A stretch of 64,000 nt of DNA. Origin: Ashinkailepas kermadecensis. Its lineage: Eukaryota; Arthropoda; Thecostraca; Neolepadidae. The position numbers were made by a program, and so were the translations under genes. The DNA is taken from contig JAOTOM010002900.1 in the NCBI GenBank assembly GCA_034440615.1, positions 1 to 64,000 on the forward strand. Direction: 5' to 3'. This document shows positions 24,727 through 36,299 of the stretch, one piece after another; the stretch's first letter is position 1; each line of letters opens with the position of its first letter. Under the pieces are notes generated by a model. It did not search any database. It worked only from the letters and a program-made list of their open reading frames with translations, and had not been told where the DNA came from.

Positions 24727-25890
24727 CGTCCAACACCCGTGCCACACACACAGTCAGCTCCGTCCAACACCCGTGCCACACACACAGTCAGCTCCGTCCA
24801 ACACCCGTGCCACACACACAGTCAGCTCCGTCCAACACCCGCGCCACACACACAGTCAGCTCCGTCCAACACCCGTGCCACACACACAGTCAGCTCCGTC
24901 CAACACCCGTGCCACACACACACAGTCAGCTCCGTCCAACACCCGTGCCACACACACAGTCAGCTCCGTCCAACACCCGCGCCACACACACAGTCAGCTC
25001 CGTCCAACACCCGTGCCACACACACAGTCAGCTCCGTCCAACACCCGTGCCCACACAAGTGCTCCGTCCAACACCCGTACACACAGTCAGCTCCGTCCAA
25101 CACCCGTGCCACACACACAGTCAGCTCCGTCCAACACCCGTGCCACACACACAGTCAGCTCCGTCCAACACCCGTGCCACACACAGTCAGCTCCGTCCAA
25201 CACCCGTGCCACACACACAGTCAGCTCCGTCCAACACCCGTGCCATCACAGTCAGCTCCGTCCAACACCCGTGCCACACAGTCCGTCCAACACCCGTGCC
25301 ACACACACACAGTCAGCTCCGTCCAACACCCGTGCCACACACACAGTCAGCTCCGTCCAACACCCGCGCCACACACACAGTCAGCTCCGTCCAACACCCG
25401 TGCCACACACACAGTCAGCTCCGTCCAACACCCGTGCCACACACACAGTCAGCTCCGTCCAACACCCGTGCCACACACACAGTCAGCTCCGTCCAACACC
25501 CGTGCCACACACACAGTCAGCTCCGTCCAACACCCGTCATACACACAGTCAGCTCCGTCCAACACCCGTGCCACACACACAGTCAGCTCCGTCCAACACC
25601 CGTGCCACACACACAGTCAGCTCCGTCCAACACCCGTGCCACACACACAGTCAGCTCCGTCCAACACCCGTGCCACACACAGTCAGCTCCGTCCAACACC
25701 CGTGCCACACACACAGTCAGCTCCGTCCAACACCCGTGCCATACACACAGTCAGCCCGTCCAACACCCGTGCCACACACACAGTCAGCTCCGTCCAACAC
25801 CCGTGCCATACACACAGTCAGCCCGTCCAATACCCGCGCCACACACACAGTCAGCTCCGTCCAACACTCCGTGCCACACACACAGTGCAC
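24727..25890. repeat. 34-bp minisatellite, open in three forward frames
   Basis: About 34 copies of a 34-bp unit containing GTCAGCTCCGTCCAACACCC and GTGCCACACACACA. Some copies have an extra or missing CA, or a shortened unit (for example 25050-25085 and 25245-25300). Because 34 leaves remainder 1 on division by 3, successive units rotate through all three frames. All three forward frames stay open for 426-447 codons and give the same peptide repeat (TQSAPSNTRATH, SQLRPTPVPHTQ, VSSVQHPCHTHS). I treat it as non-coding. Confidence 0.95.
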
Positions 25891-26964
25891 CAGCCCGTGG
25901 GCTGCTTCTCGACCCGCGCATTTCTTTGAATGCTGATGCAATGGCAGCAGAGGAGCGGTGGTGGCAGCTTCCCTCGTGACATTGGAATGCGCAGAGGAGC
26001 GAAGGTGGAAAACGTTAACATTATATCAGGATAGCATGGCGTTTTAGCACGTTTGAACCTTAGCTTGTGATGTTCCCGATGATGTGCCACGGGGCCGGTC
26101 TCGCTGACGGCGCTACATGGAATGTCGCACCGAACGGCGGTATGACGTCAGCGGGACGGAAGAGCTGCCGGACAGAAAAAGCTGCGGAACGGAAGAGCCA
26201 TGCCCACCCCGGCACGGCTGGGTCTGTCTGTCTGACAATATGGCATTGTCTGGCGACAATGCCATATTGTGAGATAGGTGCACAGCATTCGCCAGGACAG
26301 CCCAATTTCGGCGGGTGGACAACAATTTCGCCTGCAGCGGATTTGTGCTTGGTGCGCTTACGCCGGAAGTGTAAGCTGGACTCCTCTTTCGAATGGCATG
26401 CACGTCTCAAACTGCAATGCACCGTAGCGGATTGCCTAACTCGGTTGTGCTTCGTTCTTAAGTCCTAGTGCAGTCGACGAAACTGAACGCACGTTTCTCT
26501 CCACGTGCGTCAGAAGAGCCCGTTTGCCGTAAGTTCAGCGGTACTCCACCGGGCATGATCTGCGACCCGGCGTGCGTGCGACATCATGCGCCGGGCCGGC
26601 AGCTGCGACATCATGCACTCGCTCGTCCATCGACCGTGCCGGCGGCTGACATCGGTGCGGCAATGCTGGGCAGCCGCGGCTGCGACCCGGCCGGGCGTCA
26701 GCGAGGCCGGGCCCAACCGGCCCGTAACATTGCCACTTAATCGTGGCGACGGCCGATCAAGTTGGCGGAAGTGGCGTCGTGCTGGAGCCGGTGCCGCCGC
26801 GGCCCCGGCCGGTCGCCACAGCTGCGCCGACAAACTCGCGGCAACTCGTCGATAATTGGCTACGTTCAGGGAGCGTTCTAACCGGCGATGCATTCCATGC
26901 AACGAGCACCGTGTTGATTTCAAGTAATGGGAAAAGTTTGTTCGGCGATGTCGCAGCTGACACA
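25891..26964. other. Intronic sequence containing a perfect hairpin
   Basis: No recognised gene. It contains the 16-bp perfect inverted repeat at 26235-26270 (separate entry) and a TGACGTCA at 26143-26150. The 228-codon minus-strand frame at 26510-27196 extends into the 73-bp repeat and carries no recognisable domain. Confidence 0.4.
26235..26270. repeat. Perfect 16-bp inverted repeat with 4-nt loop
   Basis: ACAATATGGCATTGTC, loop TGGC, then GACAATGCCATATTGT: all 16 positions pair. It is too short for a typical animal pre-miRNA stem and may be a relic of a palindromic transposon end. Confidence 0.9.
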
Positions 26965-27310
26965 CTGGCATTACCTTGTCTGTGGTGGGATAATATATGG
27001 CAGCAAGGACTCCTGTGTGGGGAGACCAACTGACACACTGGCATTCCCTTGTCTGTGGTGGGATAATATATGGCAGCAAGGACTCCTGTGCGGGGAGACC
27101 AACGGACACAATTGTATTCCCTTGTCTGTGGTGGAATAATAGATGGCAGCAAGGACTCCTGTGTGGGGAGACCAACTGACACAATTGTATTTCCATGTCG
27201 GAAATGTGTTATCAGGTGGCAGCAGGGGCTCTACTGCATGGGGTACCAACTGACACCCGTGTATCCCCATGCCTGTAATGGGGTAGCAGGTAGCAGCAAG
27301 GGCTTCATTG
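26965..27310. repeat. 73-bp tandem repeat
   Basis: About four and a half copies. TGGCAGCAAGGACTCCTGTG begins at 26998, 27071 and 27144, with a diverged copy at 27216 and a faint one near 27290. Each unit includes CCCTTGTCTGTGGTGG. Confidence 0.93.
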
Positions 27311-27994
27311 CAGGGGAATGGGGGAGGGACATGTGCCGCAATCTCCGGCGAAGAATGGGATGCTTATGAAGCTTCCATATGAAGATCCAATGTGTATGCA
27401 GGACCGCAGATGCCTCCTTTCGTTCTTGGGCAGACCTGTCTCGAAGTCGTTCTCGGCTGTTGCCGAACACAGCCACACTGCAGTGTCCAAGCATGGGCTC
27501 TTTATTCGGACCGATCTGACAGTCAGCGATGCTGTCCGCAAGTTTTGGCTCAGCCAATTGGCAAATGCAAGGCAAGACGGCAGCACGACAAACCGCTCCA
27601 CCGTGTGATCGGTCAGAACTTGCTGACAGCATCATCGTCAGCTGGGCTCGAACTCGCCGTACGTTTTCTACGGGTGGAATGTTTCCATTCCAGAAGTCGG
27701 CAAAAGGGGCTGAACACGATGTTTATGCTGAGATATTCAGAAGAAGGCACACATTGCTTGCAAGCCAGAATGGCATTATATGCTTCGTTGAATTCGCATT
27801 CCGTTGATGCCTTTACGTTGGTTCCGCACAAGTGCAGTGGGTACCGTCCGCCGAGGGCTCAGGTTTTCGAGTTTCCAATAGGAAACCGTAGCAACTAGCG
27901 AGGCCACACTGGACACTAACGTTCAGGGTAACCTACTACGTTGCCTCGGCATGAACATTTAGCAATCCTACAACTTTGTTGTTCTGTAATATGT
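27311..27994. other. Intronic sequence, nothing recognised
   Basis: Overlapping frames of 90-170 codons on both strands, none with a recognisable domain. Confidence 0.4.
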
Positions 27995-28450
27995 CCTCAC
28001 CGGCGGGTGGGGGAGGGAGTACGGAATCGTCCCACTCATGTTTTTCGACGATATCTCATAAACGTGCGGGGATATTGTAATGAAGTCTTGTGACTTTGTT
28101 AAACATTGATCACCTCATTTTGTGCAGCAACAAATCCGAATCCGTTGATAAACATAGGCACTACGGGGTGCAAAGCCGACCGACTGGCCGGCCGTCGAGC
28201 GTTCAAGGTCACAAAGGTTTCGTTGGTGCAATGGCGCGGCGGCGCGGTGTGGCGCCAGATTTCGACCTCATTTGACCACGAATGCATTGACTTGTGATCA
28301 TGAAATTGACACTGAAAGGAGTTCATTACAGCTGAAATATACCCTCCAAATATTGTGCCTCTAGCGCTTCAGTAGTTATCGAGATCTTATTGGGCGACGA
28401 ATCTTCCCCCCCCCCCCTCCGGTGCGCGTTATGTGAGACGCCCTCCGGCG
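27995..28450 (+). repeat. Dispersed repeat family, copy A
   Basis: About 455 bp similar throughout to 60265-60720. Shared blocks include ACCGACTGGCCG, GTTCAAGGTC, TTCGACCTCATTTGACC / CTCGACCTCATTTGACC, CGAGATCTTAT and GTTATGTGAGA. The ends may be weakly inverted. It is probably a non-autonomous DNA transposon, since no coding frame is shared, but the superfamily is unknown. Confidence 0.7.
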
Positions 28451-28765
28451 CGCGTAGCATTATTCGAACAAATATATTCAAGGCATAATCAACAAAAGAA
28501 TTTAAGGCAAAACAAATCCTTTCAAGAGAATGCACTGGTCCTTAGCCAATGTTGCCGTTTGGTTATCTCGGTAGGTAGAGTACTTGCCTGCAAATGTCTA
28601 CCCGTCTTGGGACGTGTTGAGTCGCTTCACGCTCTCGCTATTAACGCCCCAGCTAGGATGGCCAGTTGACAACTGGTTGGACAAGATCGGGGGCACAGGC
28701 ACCAGACGGTCATGCCCTGATATGTGATTACGTTAAGCTTTCGGTCGGTTCGGACAGTGGTCGGT
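28451..28765. other. Intronic sequence, nothing recognised
   Basis: Short unique stretch before the 35-bp array. Confidence 0.4.
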
Positions 28766-31700
28766 TGACATTACTGTCATAAAGTTGGCCAGCGGTGACC
28801 TGACACTACTGTTAGACAGCTGGCCAGTAGTCGGTTGACATATACTTCAGACAGTTGACCAGTGGTAACCTGACACTGCTGTCAGACAGTTTGCCAGTGA
28901 TCACCTGACACTGCTGTCAGACAGTTGACCAGTGGTTACCTGACACTACTGTCATACAGTTGACCAGTGGTTACCTGATACTACTGTCAGACAGTTGACC
29001 AGTGGTTACCTGATACTACTGTCAGACAGTTGACCAGTGGTTACCTGATACTACTGTCAGACAGTTGACCAGTGGTTACCTGACACTACTGTCATACAGT
29101 TGACCAGTGGTTACCTGATACTGCTGTCAGACAGTTGACCAGTGGTTACCTGATACTACTGTCAGACAGTTGACCAGTGGTTACCTGACACTACTGTCAT
29201 ACAGTTGACCAGTGGTTACCTGATACTACTGTCAGACAGTTGACCAGTGGTTACCTGACACTGCTGTCAGACAGTTGACCAGTGGTTACCTGATACTACT
29301 GTCAGACAGTTGACCAGTGGTCACCTGACACTGCTGTCAGACAGTTGACCAGTGGTTACCTGATACTACTGTCAGACAGTTGACCAGTGGTTACCTGACA
29401 CTGCTGTCAGACAGTTGACCAGTGGTCACCTGACACTGCTGTCAGACAGTTGACCAGTGGTTACCTGACACTGCTGTCAGACAGTTGACCAGTGGTCACC
29501 TGACACTGCTGTCAGACAGTTGACCAGTGGTTACCTGACACTGCTGTCAGACAGTTGACCAGTGGTTACCTGATACTACTGTCATACAGTTGACCAGTGG
29601 TTACCTGATACTGCTGTCAGACAGTTGACCAGTGGTTACCTGATACTACTGTCAGACAGTTGACCAGTGGTTACCTGATACTACTGTCAGACAGTCAGCC
29701 AAAGGTCACCAAACACCACTGTCAGACAGTTGACCAGTGGTTACCTGACACTGCTGTCAGACAGTTGACCAGTGGTTACCTGACACTGCTGTCAGACAGT
29801 CGGCCAAAGGTCACCAAACACCACTGTCAGACAGTTGACCAGTGGTTACCTGACACTGCTGTCAGACAGTTGACCAGTGGTTACCTGACACTGCTGTCAG
29901 ACAGTTGACCAGTGGTTACCTGATACTACTGTCAGACAGTTGACCAGTGGTCACCTGACACTGCTGTCAGACAGTTGACCAGTGGTTACCTGATACTACT
30001 GTCAGACAGTTGACCAGTGGTTACCTGACACTGCTGTCAGACAGTTGACCAGTGGTTACCTGACACTGCTGTCAGACAGTTGACCAGTGGTTACCTGACA
30101 CTGCTGTCAGACAGTTGACCAGTGGTTACCTGACACTGCTGTCAGACAGTTGACCAGTGGTTACCTGACACTACTGTCAGACAGTTGACCAGTAGTTGCC
30201 TGACTCTACTGTCAGACAGTTGACCAGCGGTCACCTGACACTACTGTCAGACAGTTGACCAGTGGTTACCTGACACTACTGTCAGACAGTTGACCAGTGG
30301 TTACCTGACACTACTGTCAGACAGTTGACCAGTGGTTACCTGACACTACTGTCAGACAGTTGACCAGTGGTTACCTGACACTACTGTCAGACAGTTGACC
30401 AGTGGTTACCTGACACTACTGTCAGACAGTTGACCAGTGGTTACCTGACACTACTGTCAGACAGTTGACCAGTGGTTACCTGACACTACTGTCAGACAGT
30501 TGACCAGTGGTTACCTGACACTACTGTCAGACAGTTGACCAGTGGTTACCTGACACTACTGTCAGACAGTTGACCAGTGGTTACCTGACACTACTGTCAG
30601 ACAGTTGACCAGTGGTTACCTGACACTACTGTCAGACAGTTGACCAGTGGTTACCTGACACTACTGTCAGACAGTTGACCAGTGGTTACCTGACACTACT
30701 GTCAGACAGTTGACCAGTGGTTACCTGACACTACTGTCAGACAGTTGACCAGTGGTTACCTGACACTACTGTCAGACAGTTGACCAGTGGTTACCTGACA
30801 CTACTGTCAGACAGTTGACCAGTGGTTACCTGACACTGACAGTTACATTACTGTCAGACAGTTGACCAGTGGTTACCTGACACTACTGTCAGACAGTTGA
30901 CCAGTGGTTACCTGACACTACTGTCAGACAGTTGACCAGTGGTTACCTGACACTACTGTCAGACAGTTGACCAGTGGTTACCTGACACTACTGTCAGACA
31001 GTTGACCAGTGGTTACCTGACACTACTGTGTCAGACAGTTGACCAGTGGTTACCTGACACTACTGTCAGACAGTTGACCAGTGGTTACCTGACACTACTG
31101 TCAGACAGTTGACCAGTGGTTACCTGACACTACTGTCAGACAGTTGACCAGTGGTTACCTGACACTACTGTCAGACAGTTGACCAGTGGTTACCTGACAC
31201 TACTGTCAGACAGTTGACCAGTGGTTACCTGACACTACTGTCAGACAGTTGACCAGTGGTTACCTGACACTACTGTCAGACAGTTGACCAGTGGTTACCT
31301 GACACTACTGTCAGACAGTTGACCAGTGGTTACCTGACACTACTGTCAGACAGTTGACCAGTGGTTACCTGACACTACTGTCAGACAGTTGACCAGTGGT
31401 TACCTGACACTACTGTCAGACAGTTGACCAGTGGTTACCTGACACTACTGTCATACAGTTGACCAGTGGTTACCTGACACTACTGTCAGACAGTTGACCA
31501 GTGGTTACCTGACACTACTGTCAGACAGTTGACCAGTGGTTACCTGACACTACTGTCAGACAGTTGACCAGTGGTTACCTGACACTACTGTCATACAGTT
31601 GACCAGTGGTTACCTGACACTACTGTCAGACAGTTGACCAGTGGTTACCTGACACTACTGTCAGACAGTTGACCAGTGGTTACCTGACACTGCTGCCAGA

Positions 31701-32178
31701 CAGTTGACCAGTGGTTACCTGACACTACTGTCAGACAGTTGACCAGTGGTTACCTGACACTGCTGTCAGACAGTTGACCAGTGGTTACCTGACACTACTG
31801 TCAGACAGTTGACCAGTGGTTACCTGATACTGCTGCCAGACAGTTGACCAGTGGTTACCTGACACTACTGTCAGACAGTTGACCAGTGGTTACCTGATAC
31901 TACTGTCAGACAGTTGACCAGTGGTTACCTGACACTACTGTCAGACAGTTGACCAGTGGTTACCTGACACTACTGTCGGACAGTTGACCAGTGGTTACCT
32001 GATACTACTGTCAGACAGTTGACCAGTGGTTACCTGATACTGCTGCCAGACAGTCGGCTAGTAGTTGCCTGACTCTACTGTCAGACAGTTGACCAGTGGT
32101 TACCTGATACTACTGTCAGACAGTCGGCCAGTAGTTGCCTGACTCTACTGTCAGACAGTTGACCAGCGGTCACCTGAC
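28766..32178. repeat. 3.4-kb minisatellite of 35-bp units
   Basis: About 97 copies of a 35-bp unit containing CAGTTGACCAGTGGTTACCT and GACACTACTGTCAGA. The first few copies (28766-28900) and the last few (32040-32178) are diverged. The middle (about 30240-31430) is nearly invariant. This pattern is expected when unequal exchange homogenises the centre. Variants TGATACTACT, TGCTGTCAGA and GTCATACAG are interspersed, mostly in the left third. The array ends about 27 nt before the exon at 32205. Confidence 0.97.
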
Positions 32179-32204
32179 ACCACCTGTTCTGTGCGTCACC
32201 TCAG

Positions 32205-32358
32205 CCGTCTGGTGCCCGGCTCCGAGCAGAAGACCACGGCGGAGGAGGTGGACGACTACCTGGCGCGCGCCATCGACGCCCGCAGCATCGACCAGCTGCG
32301 TACTCAGCACTGTCGCCGGCTTCTGCTCACCTTCAACTCGGCGCACATCGAGCAGAAG
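32205..32358 (+). CDS. Adenylate cyclase AC5/6-like, exon B (end of C1b)
   Basis: Internal coding exon of 154 nt, with CACCTCAG just before it and a GTGAGT donor at 32359. It begins with the third base of a codon split with exon A and ends in phase 0. The protein contains [20 protein letters not shown] followed by LLLTF and ends in IEQK. The AIDARSID(R/Q)LR...H.R..LLTF block is a hallmark of the C1b end of AC5/AC6-class cyclases, just before TM7. GC-rich third positions contrast with the flanking intron. The upstream flank is the 35-bp minisatellite, so the pyrimidine tract and branch site must sit within about 30 nt or within the last repeat. Confidence 0.93.
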
Positions 32359-33295
32359 GTGAGTAGGTGCCTCAGTTCATCCAACTTGATCCCTCCGCTC
32401 CAGTCCTCTTGACTGCAGTCAATACAGCGGCCACTGTGCTCGGTCGTGCGGTCTGAGAAGCAGGCTGGCAGGCGCCGCCCCGGCTCACTTTTGAGACTAA
32501 AAATTGGCGTCGAAGGTAAGATCAGTGATAACCGACTCGCTGACGTATGCGATTTAAACGAATCCGCAAACACGGACTTTACCGCGTGTGTGTGGGGTGT
32601 GGGAGCTTAGTTGCGTGCCGGACCATAGAGGTCATTTGCGCCACTTTTAAAGCGGGTGGGTTTTGCAAGCAAGCTTAAGGCATTTGCAAGCATTTACGTT
32701 CAAAGAGGTCACGTTATAGTGTATGCGACGCTAAGGTGCTGCAGGCGGGAACACATCCCCAGTGTTCTTAAGGTTTCAGTTTACTCTACTCCTCCGTACG
32801 ATAATTTGTAGTTGGTGTAAGGGAGTGTTGATGAGAAAGTTGGCTTAGCCACGGTGCCGGCATTAGCCTACTCTTGTCCAAGAGCACCGAGGGATCGCTA
32901 CCGGGCGGACAAGGAGGTAATTGTGCGCACCGCCTATCACGCCAGCTGCTACGTGTTAATTATTGGTTGGGGTTAGTAGCAGGATGCTTTCATTGTCACA
33001 AACGTGTGTTGACCTATGCGCTCGACCAGATTACCAGCGCAACCGGTATGTGAGATAGGCCTATACTCTTTTTACCATTTTGGGTGGAACGATTTTCGTG
33101 CGGCCTTGACAATGGGATTACTACACTTTCCCGCCACGGAGCAGGAAGGTGTTATTTAGGTACATATCGTAGATGACCGGTAGTGAATACGTTAGAGAAT
33201 TGGTGCCGAGATGTTTGGAAAACTAATAATGAATGTCGTCCATCCCAGCCGACGTGTTTCCACACTTGCTGATGACAAGGTTCAATTCGTGCCTA
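32359..33295. other. Intron, nothing recognised
   Basis: Sequence after the GTGAGT donor, with no coding domain, array or element recognised. Confidence 0.45.
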
Positions 33296-35558
33296 CACTG
33301 TAAAAAAAAGATTAGCACCCCTTTGGTGCTATTTCAAATGTCAAATTCCAGCACCGCAGGGTTGCTTGAATTAAGCACCTTTCTGGAGTTGGCCTCACAT
33401 CGAAAAATTTCAAGTGCTAAACATAAGCATGCTGCTTATATCTAGCACCTCTTTATTCGGCTATATTTAGTAGCATGGTACTTGAAATGAGCACCCATGG
33501 GGTGCGTGCCCTTTAGCACCCCCATGGTGCTCGTTTTTCTCACGCCAAAAACCAGCACCTCCTGGGTACGGTTCGCCTATGGTGCTAGCATATTTAGCAC
33601 CCATTGGGTGCTAAACATGCTTTTATCATGGACACCTTAAATGACAATTATACCAAATAAACCAATGACACTTTACTAAATAACCCCGACAATTTATTAT
33701 GTTTGTATGCAACCTCCACATTTATCACAGTTCAGTCTTACATGGCACAGTGCCAAGCTTGAACAAGTGGTGATGTAAAGAACAGATCCACTGGCTTCAT
33801 GGCTGCTTAATTAAGAACAAATAAAATCCATAATAATGTTATACAATCATAACGTGTTAAAAAATAAAAAGAGCCCCAACGACCCATCTCGGTTAAGCCT
33901 ATAAAATGATCTGGTAGCAACAATTGGTGGTGATAATCCCTGCTCTCCTATGTCCAGGGCAATCCAGGATAATATATCCTTTCCTTTAGCTAATAAATTC
34001 TGAGCAGCACAATAAACCACCCAAAAGCCATTGTTTGGAAAATTATTTGTTTGCCCACCGAATAGGCTGCAACTGGCATAGCCCAATCAGCTTTTCGGGG
34101 TCCATAGATGAATAATGATGCAAATAATATATTTTAGCTTGTTTGTGTCATGGCAATAACGCATATGCCTTGCTAAGCATACCAGGTATGATGTGTTGTC
34201 AAGCTCAGGTATGTTAGTGATTGTAGCTTGAGGTTGGATCAACTGCGTAAGTCATCCAGCGTTCGTAAGTTCAGGGGTGTAGGCAGCGAGGTTCGCAAGT
34301 TGCTGACATAATCATATTGATACCAGGGATGTGGAAAAGCATTTGCTGTGAAGACACACCCACCTTGTGCAGACTATGATAGGCATGTGATTCTGGATCC
34401 AGAAGTTCTCTTCATCCCAGAGAGACTTCTCTTCTTCGCTTCAATCTTGCCGCACGTCTGCACCGATCCGCACCCCATCGAATCTCAAACAAAAATGGCC
34501 GAATGTTCGCGCGTTTTTTTTCGTTAAGCAGCGTTAAGGTGCTAACATTCCCGCCATTTTCTACCCTGCTTATTTTAACTACCCAACTGCTAACTGTAAG
34601 CAGCCATAGAGTGCTCAAACTCCCGCCAAAAAGCACGGACCGTAACCACTGGCGGATCTAGCCCACCGGTTTGGGGGGGGGGGGAACTTTCGGTTTTTGG
34701 CGTCAGCCCCCATCCCCCTCCCCCAGTGTCGTACCCAGGAATTGCATCAGGGGAGGGGTCGAAGGGATTTGCAGGGTGTTCATTCTCCCACTACTTTTGG
34801 TTAAAAGCATCGGATTTCTACCACTATTTGTCAGAGGCCCATTTTTTTACAATAATAATTAATGACAACATAATTTCCGGTGTAGGGGCCCAAGCCTACC
34901 TCCACCGCTTCTAAGTTACGGGATTTTTGTTCTTGTTTACCAAAACATTCACGTTCACGTTCAACGTCTTGTACCACGTCAACGTTCGTGCACGTGTACA
35001 CACTGGCAGATCCGATTTTGTCAACTCTTGCTGTAAGCAGAACTTGAGCAGCATAGAATCCTCGATGTGTGTCAGAATGTACCATGCTACCATATTAGCC
35101 TCCAAACAATTATAGAAAATACCTTTAAAATTGGAGTTTCTTTCATCCAGACGATATTTTTTAACCTCAGCAAAGGTTACTGCATTTTAATTCAGTTTAC
35201 TTCTGTTGGTTTCGGGGGACCAAAAGACACTATGGGCCCCCCTCTTGAGCACTTCGGGGGGCCATGGCCGGAATGGGCCCTCCCTGGATCCGCTAGTGAC
35301 CGTAACAATGCTAGACATAAGCAGTTGCATTATTCTTGACTACTTGGCACCACACTCATGGCTGCTAAGATCAAGCATCCTCATTCTTGCCGTCTAGCAT
35401 CTGCAGGCTAGAATTAGTCCCCTCCAGCCGAATAGTACATATGGTGCTTGTTGCTAGCATCCTTATGCTTGTTACTAGCATCCTTAGAGAAAAGTGTTGT
35501 TTGAAGCAGTCACTTAGCATGCAATTAGCAGCAAAAGTGCCAATCATTTTTTACAGTG
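33296..35558. mobile_element. TA-flanked DNA transposon with CACTGTAAAAAA ends
   Basis: The left end CACTGTAAAAAAAAGATT and the right end ATCATTTTTTACAGTG are inverted repeats, with TA directly outside on both sides (33294-33295 and 35559-35560). The left interior is packed with short inverted motifs AGCACC and GGTGCT. The right interior has CTAGCATCCTT repeats. Total length is 2263 bp, of which 660 bp is a later hAT-like insertion. No transposase was recognised. The superfamily cannot be fixed from ends alone. Confidence 0.8.
34647..35298. mobile_element. hAT-like non-autonomous transposon with 8-bp TSD
   Basis: A 652-bp element with inverted ends CACTGGCGGATCTAG and CTGGATCCGCTAGTG. It is flanked by a perfect 8-bp duplication ACCGTAAC (34639-34646 and 35299-35306), the duplication size of hAT transposons. 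A run of 12 G follows the left end. No transposase frame was found, so it is a MITE. It is inserted inside the TA-flanked element 33296-35558 and is therefore younger. A related end occurs at 61483. Confidence 0.92.
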
Positions 35559-35560
35559 TA

Positions 35561-35878
35561 GTGAATGTTTAGTTATGGTTGTCTGTGTTGTCAGAGTTGA
35601 GATTTGCATTGGAGGCGAGGGCATCCAAAGAGTTTGCTATGGTGGTGTCGTATGTTGTGTTGCCTGAGACGCTGGCGTTGTGTAATTTAAAGCGGTCTAC
35701 GACTTGTCAAAAAGTATAAAGTAAAGTCATAAAGTATTAAGGCTTAATAAGAGCCACAGGGGCCATCTGGGTTAAGCCTATCTAGAAAAGGTACTAGAAA
35801 TGTACATACTCTCACCCCAATCAATCCCTTATCCCAAGTTCCTAGGAAGCTATATATCCCAGCCTATCTAGCACCATT
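35561..35878. other. Intronic sequence, nothing recognised
   Basis: Includes an ATAAAGTATTAAGGCTTAATAAGAG phrase related to the end of the following tandem unit. No gene was seen. Confidence 0.4.
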
Positions 35879-36262
35879 CACTTGTTGTTGCATAACACCC
35901 TCAACAATTACAAGCTCCTCCCATCATACACATTGTGCTACCATAGACAATCTCATCAGTATCACATCCCGAAGGAAGGTGCTGAATCCACTGCTAGGTA
36001 CACCCTATATAAAGTTATAAAGCGTTTAGACGTAATAAGAGACTCACTTGCTATTGCATAATACACTCAACAATTACAAACTCCTCCCATCATACCCATT
36101 GTGCTACCATAGACAATCTCATCAGTATCACATCCCGAAGGAAGGTGCTGAATCCACTGCTAGGTACACCCTATATAAAGTTATAAAGCGTTTAGACTTA
36201 ATAAGAGACTCACTTGTTATTGCATAACACACTCAACAATTACAAACTCCTCCCAACTCCCA
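35879..36262. repeat. 166-bp tandem duplication, 2.3 copies
   Basis: CACTTG-starting units begin at 35879, 36045 and 36211 and are nearly identical, for example ACCATAGACAATCTCATCAG and AAGGAAGGTGCTGAATCCAC. The third copy is truncated at CTCCTCCCAACTCCCAACTC. Confidence 0.95.
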
Positions 36263-36299
36263 ACTCCTCCCTGTCGATCAACCCTCCCTGGAATACAGA

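Noticed and set aside
24629..25979. 435-447-codon forward open frames
   Set aside because: They are translations of the 34-bp minisatellite in three frames; no domain, and the frame rotates each unit.
28766..32178. CRISPR-like direct repeats of 35 bp
   Set aside because: Units are contiguous with no unique spacers, and the context is a eukaryotic intron; it is a minisatellite.
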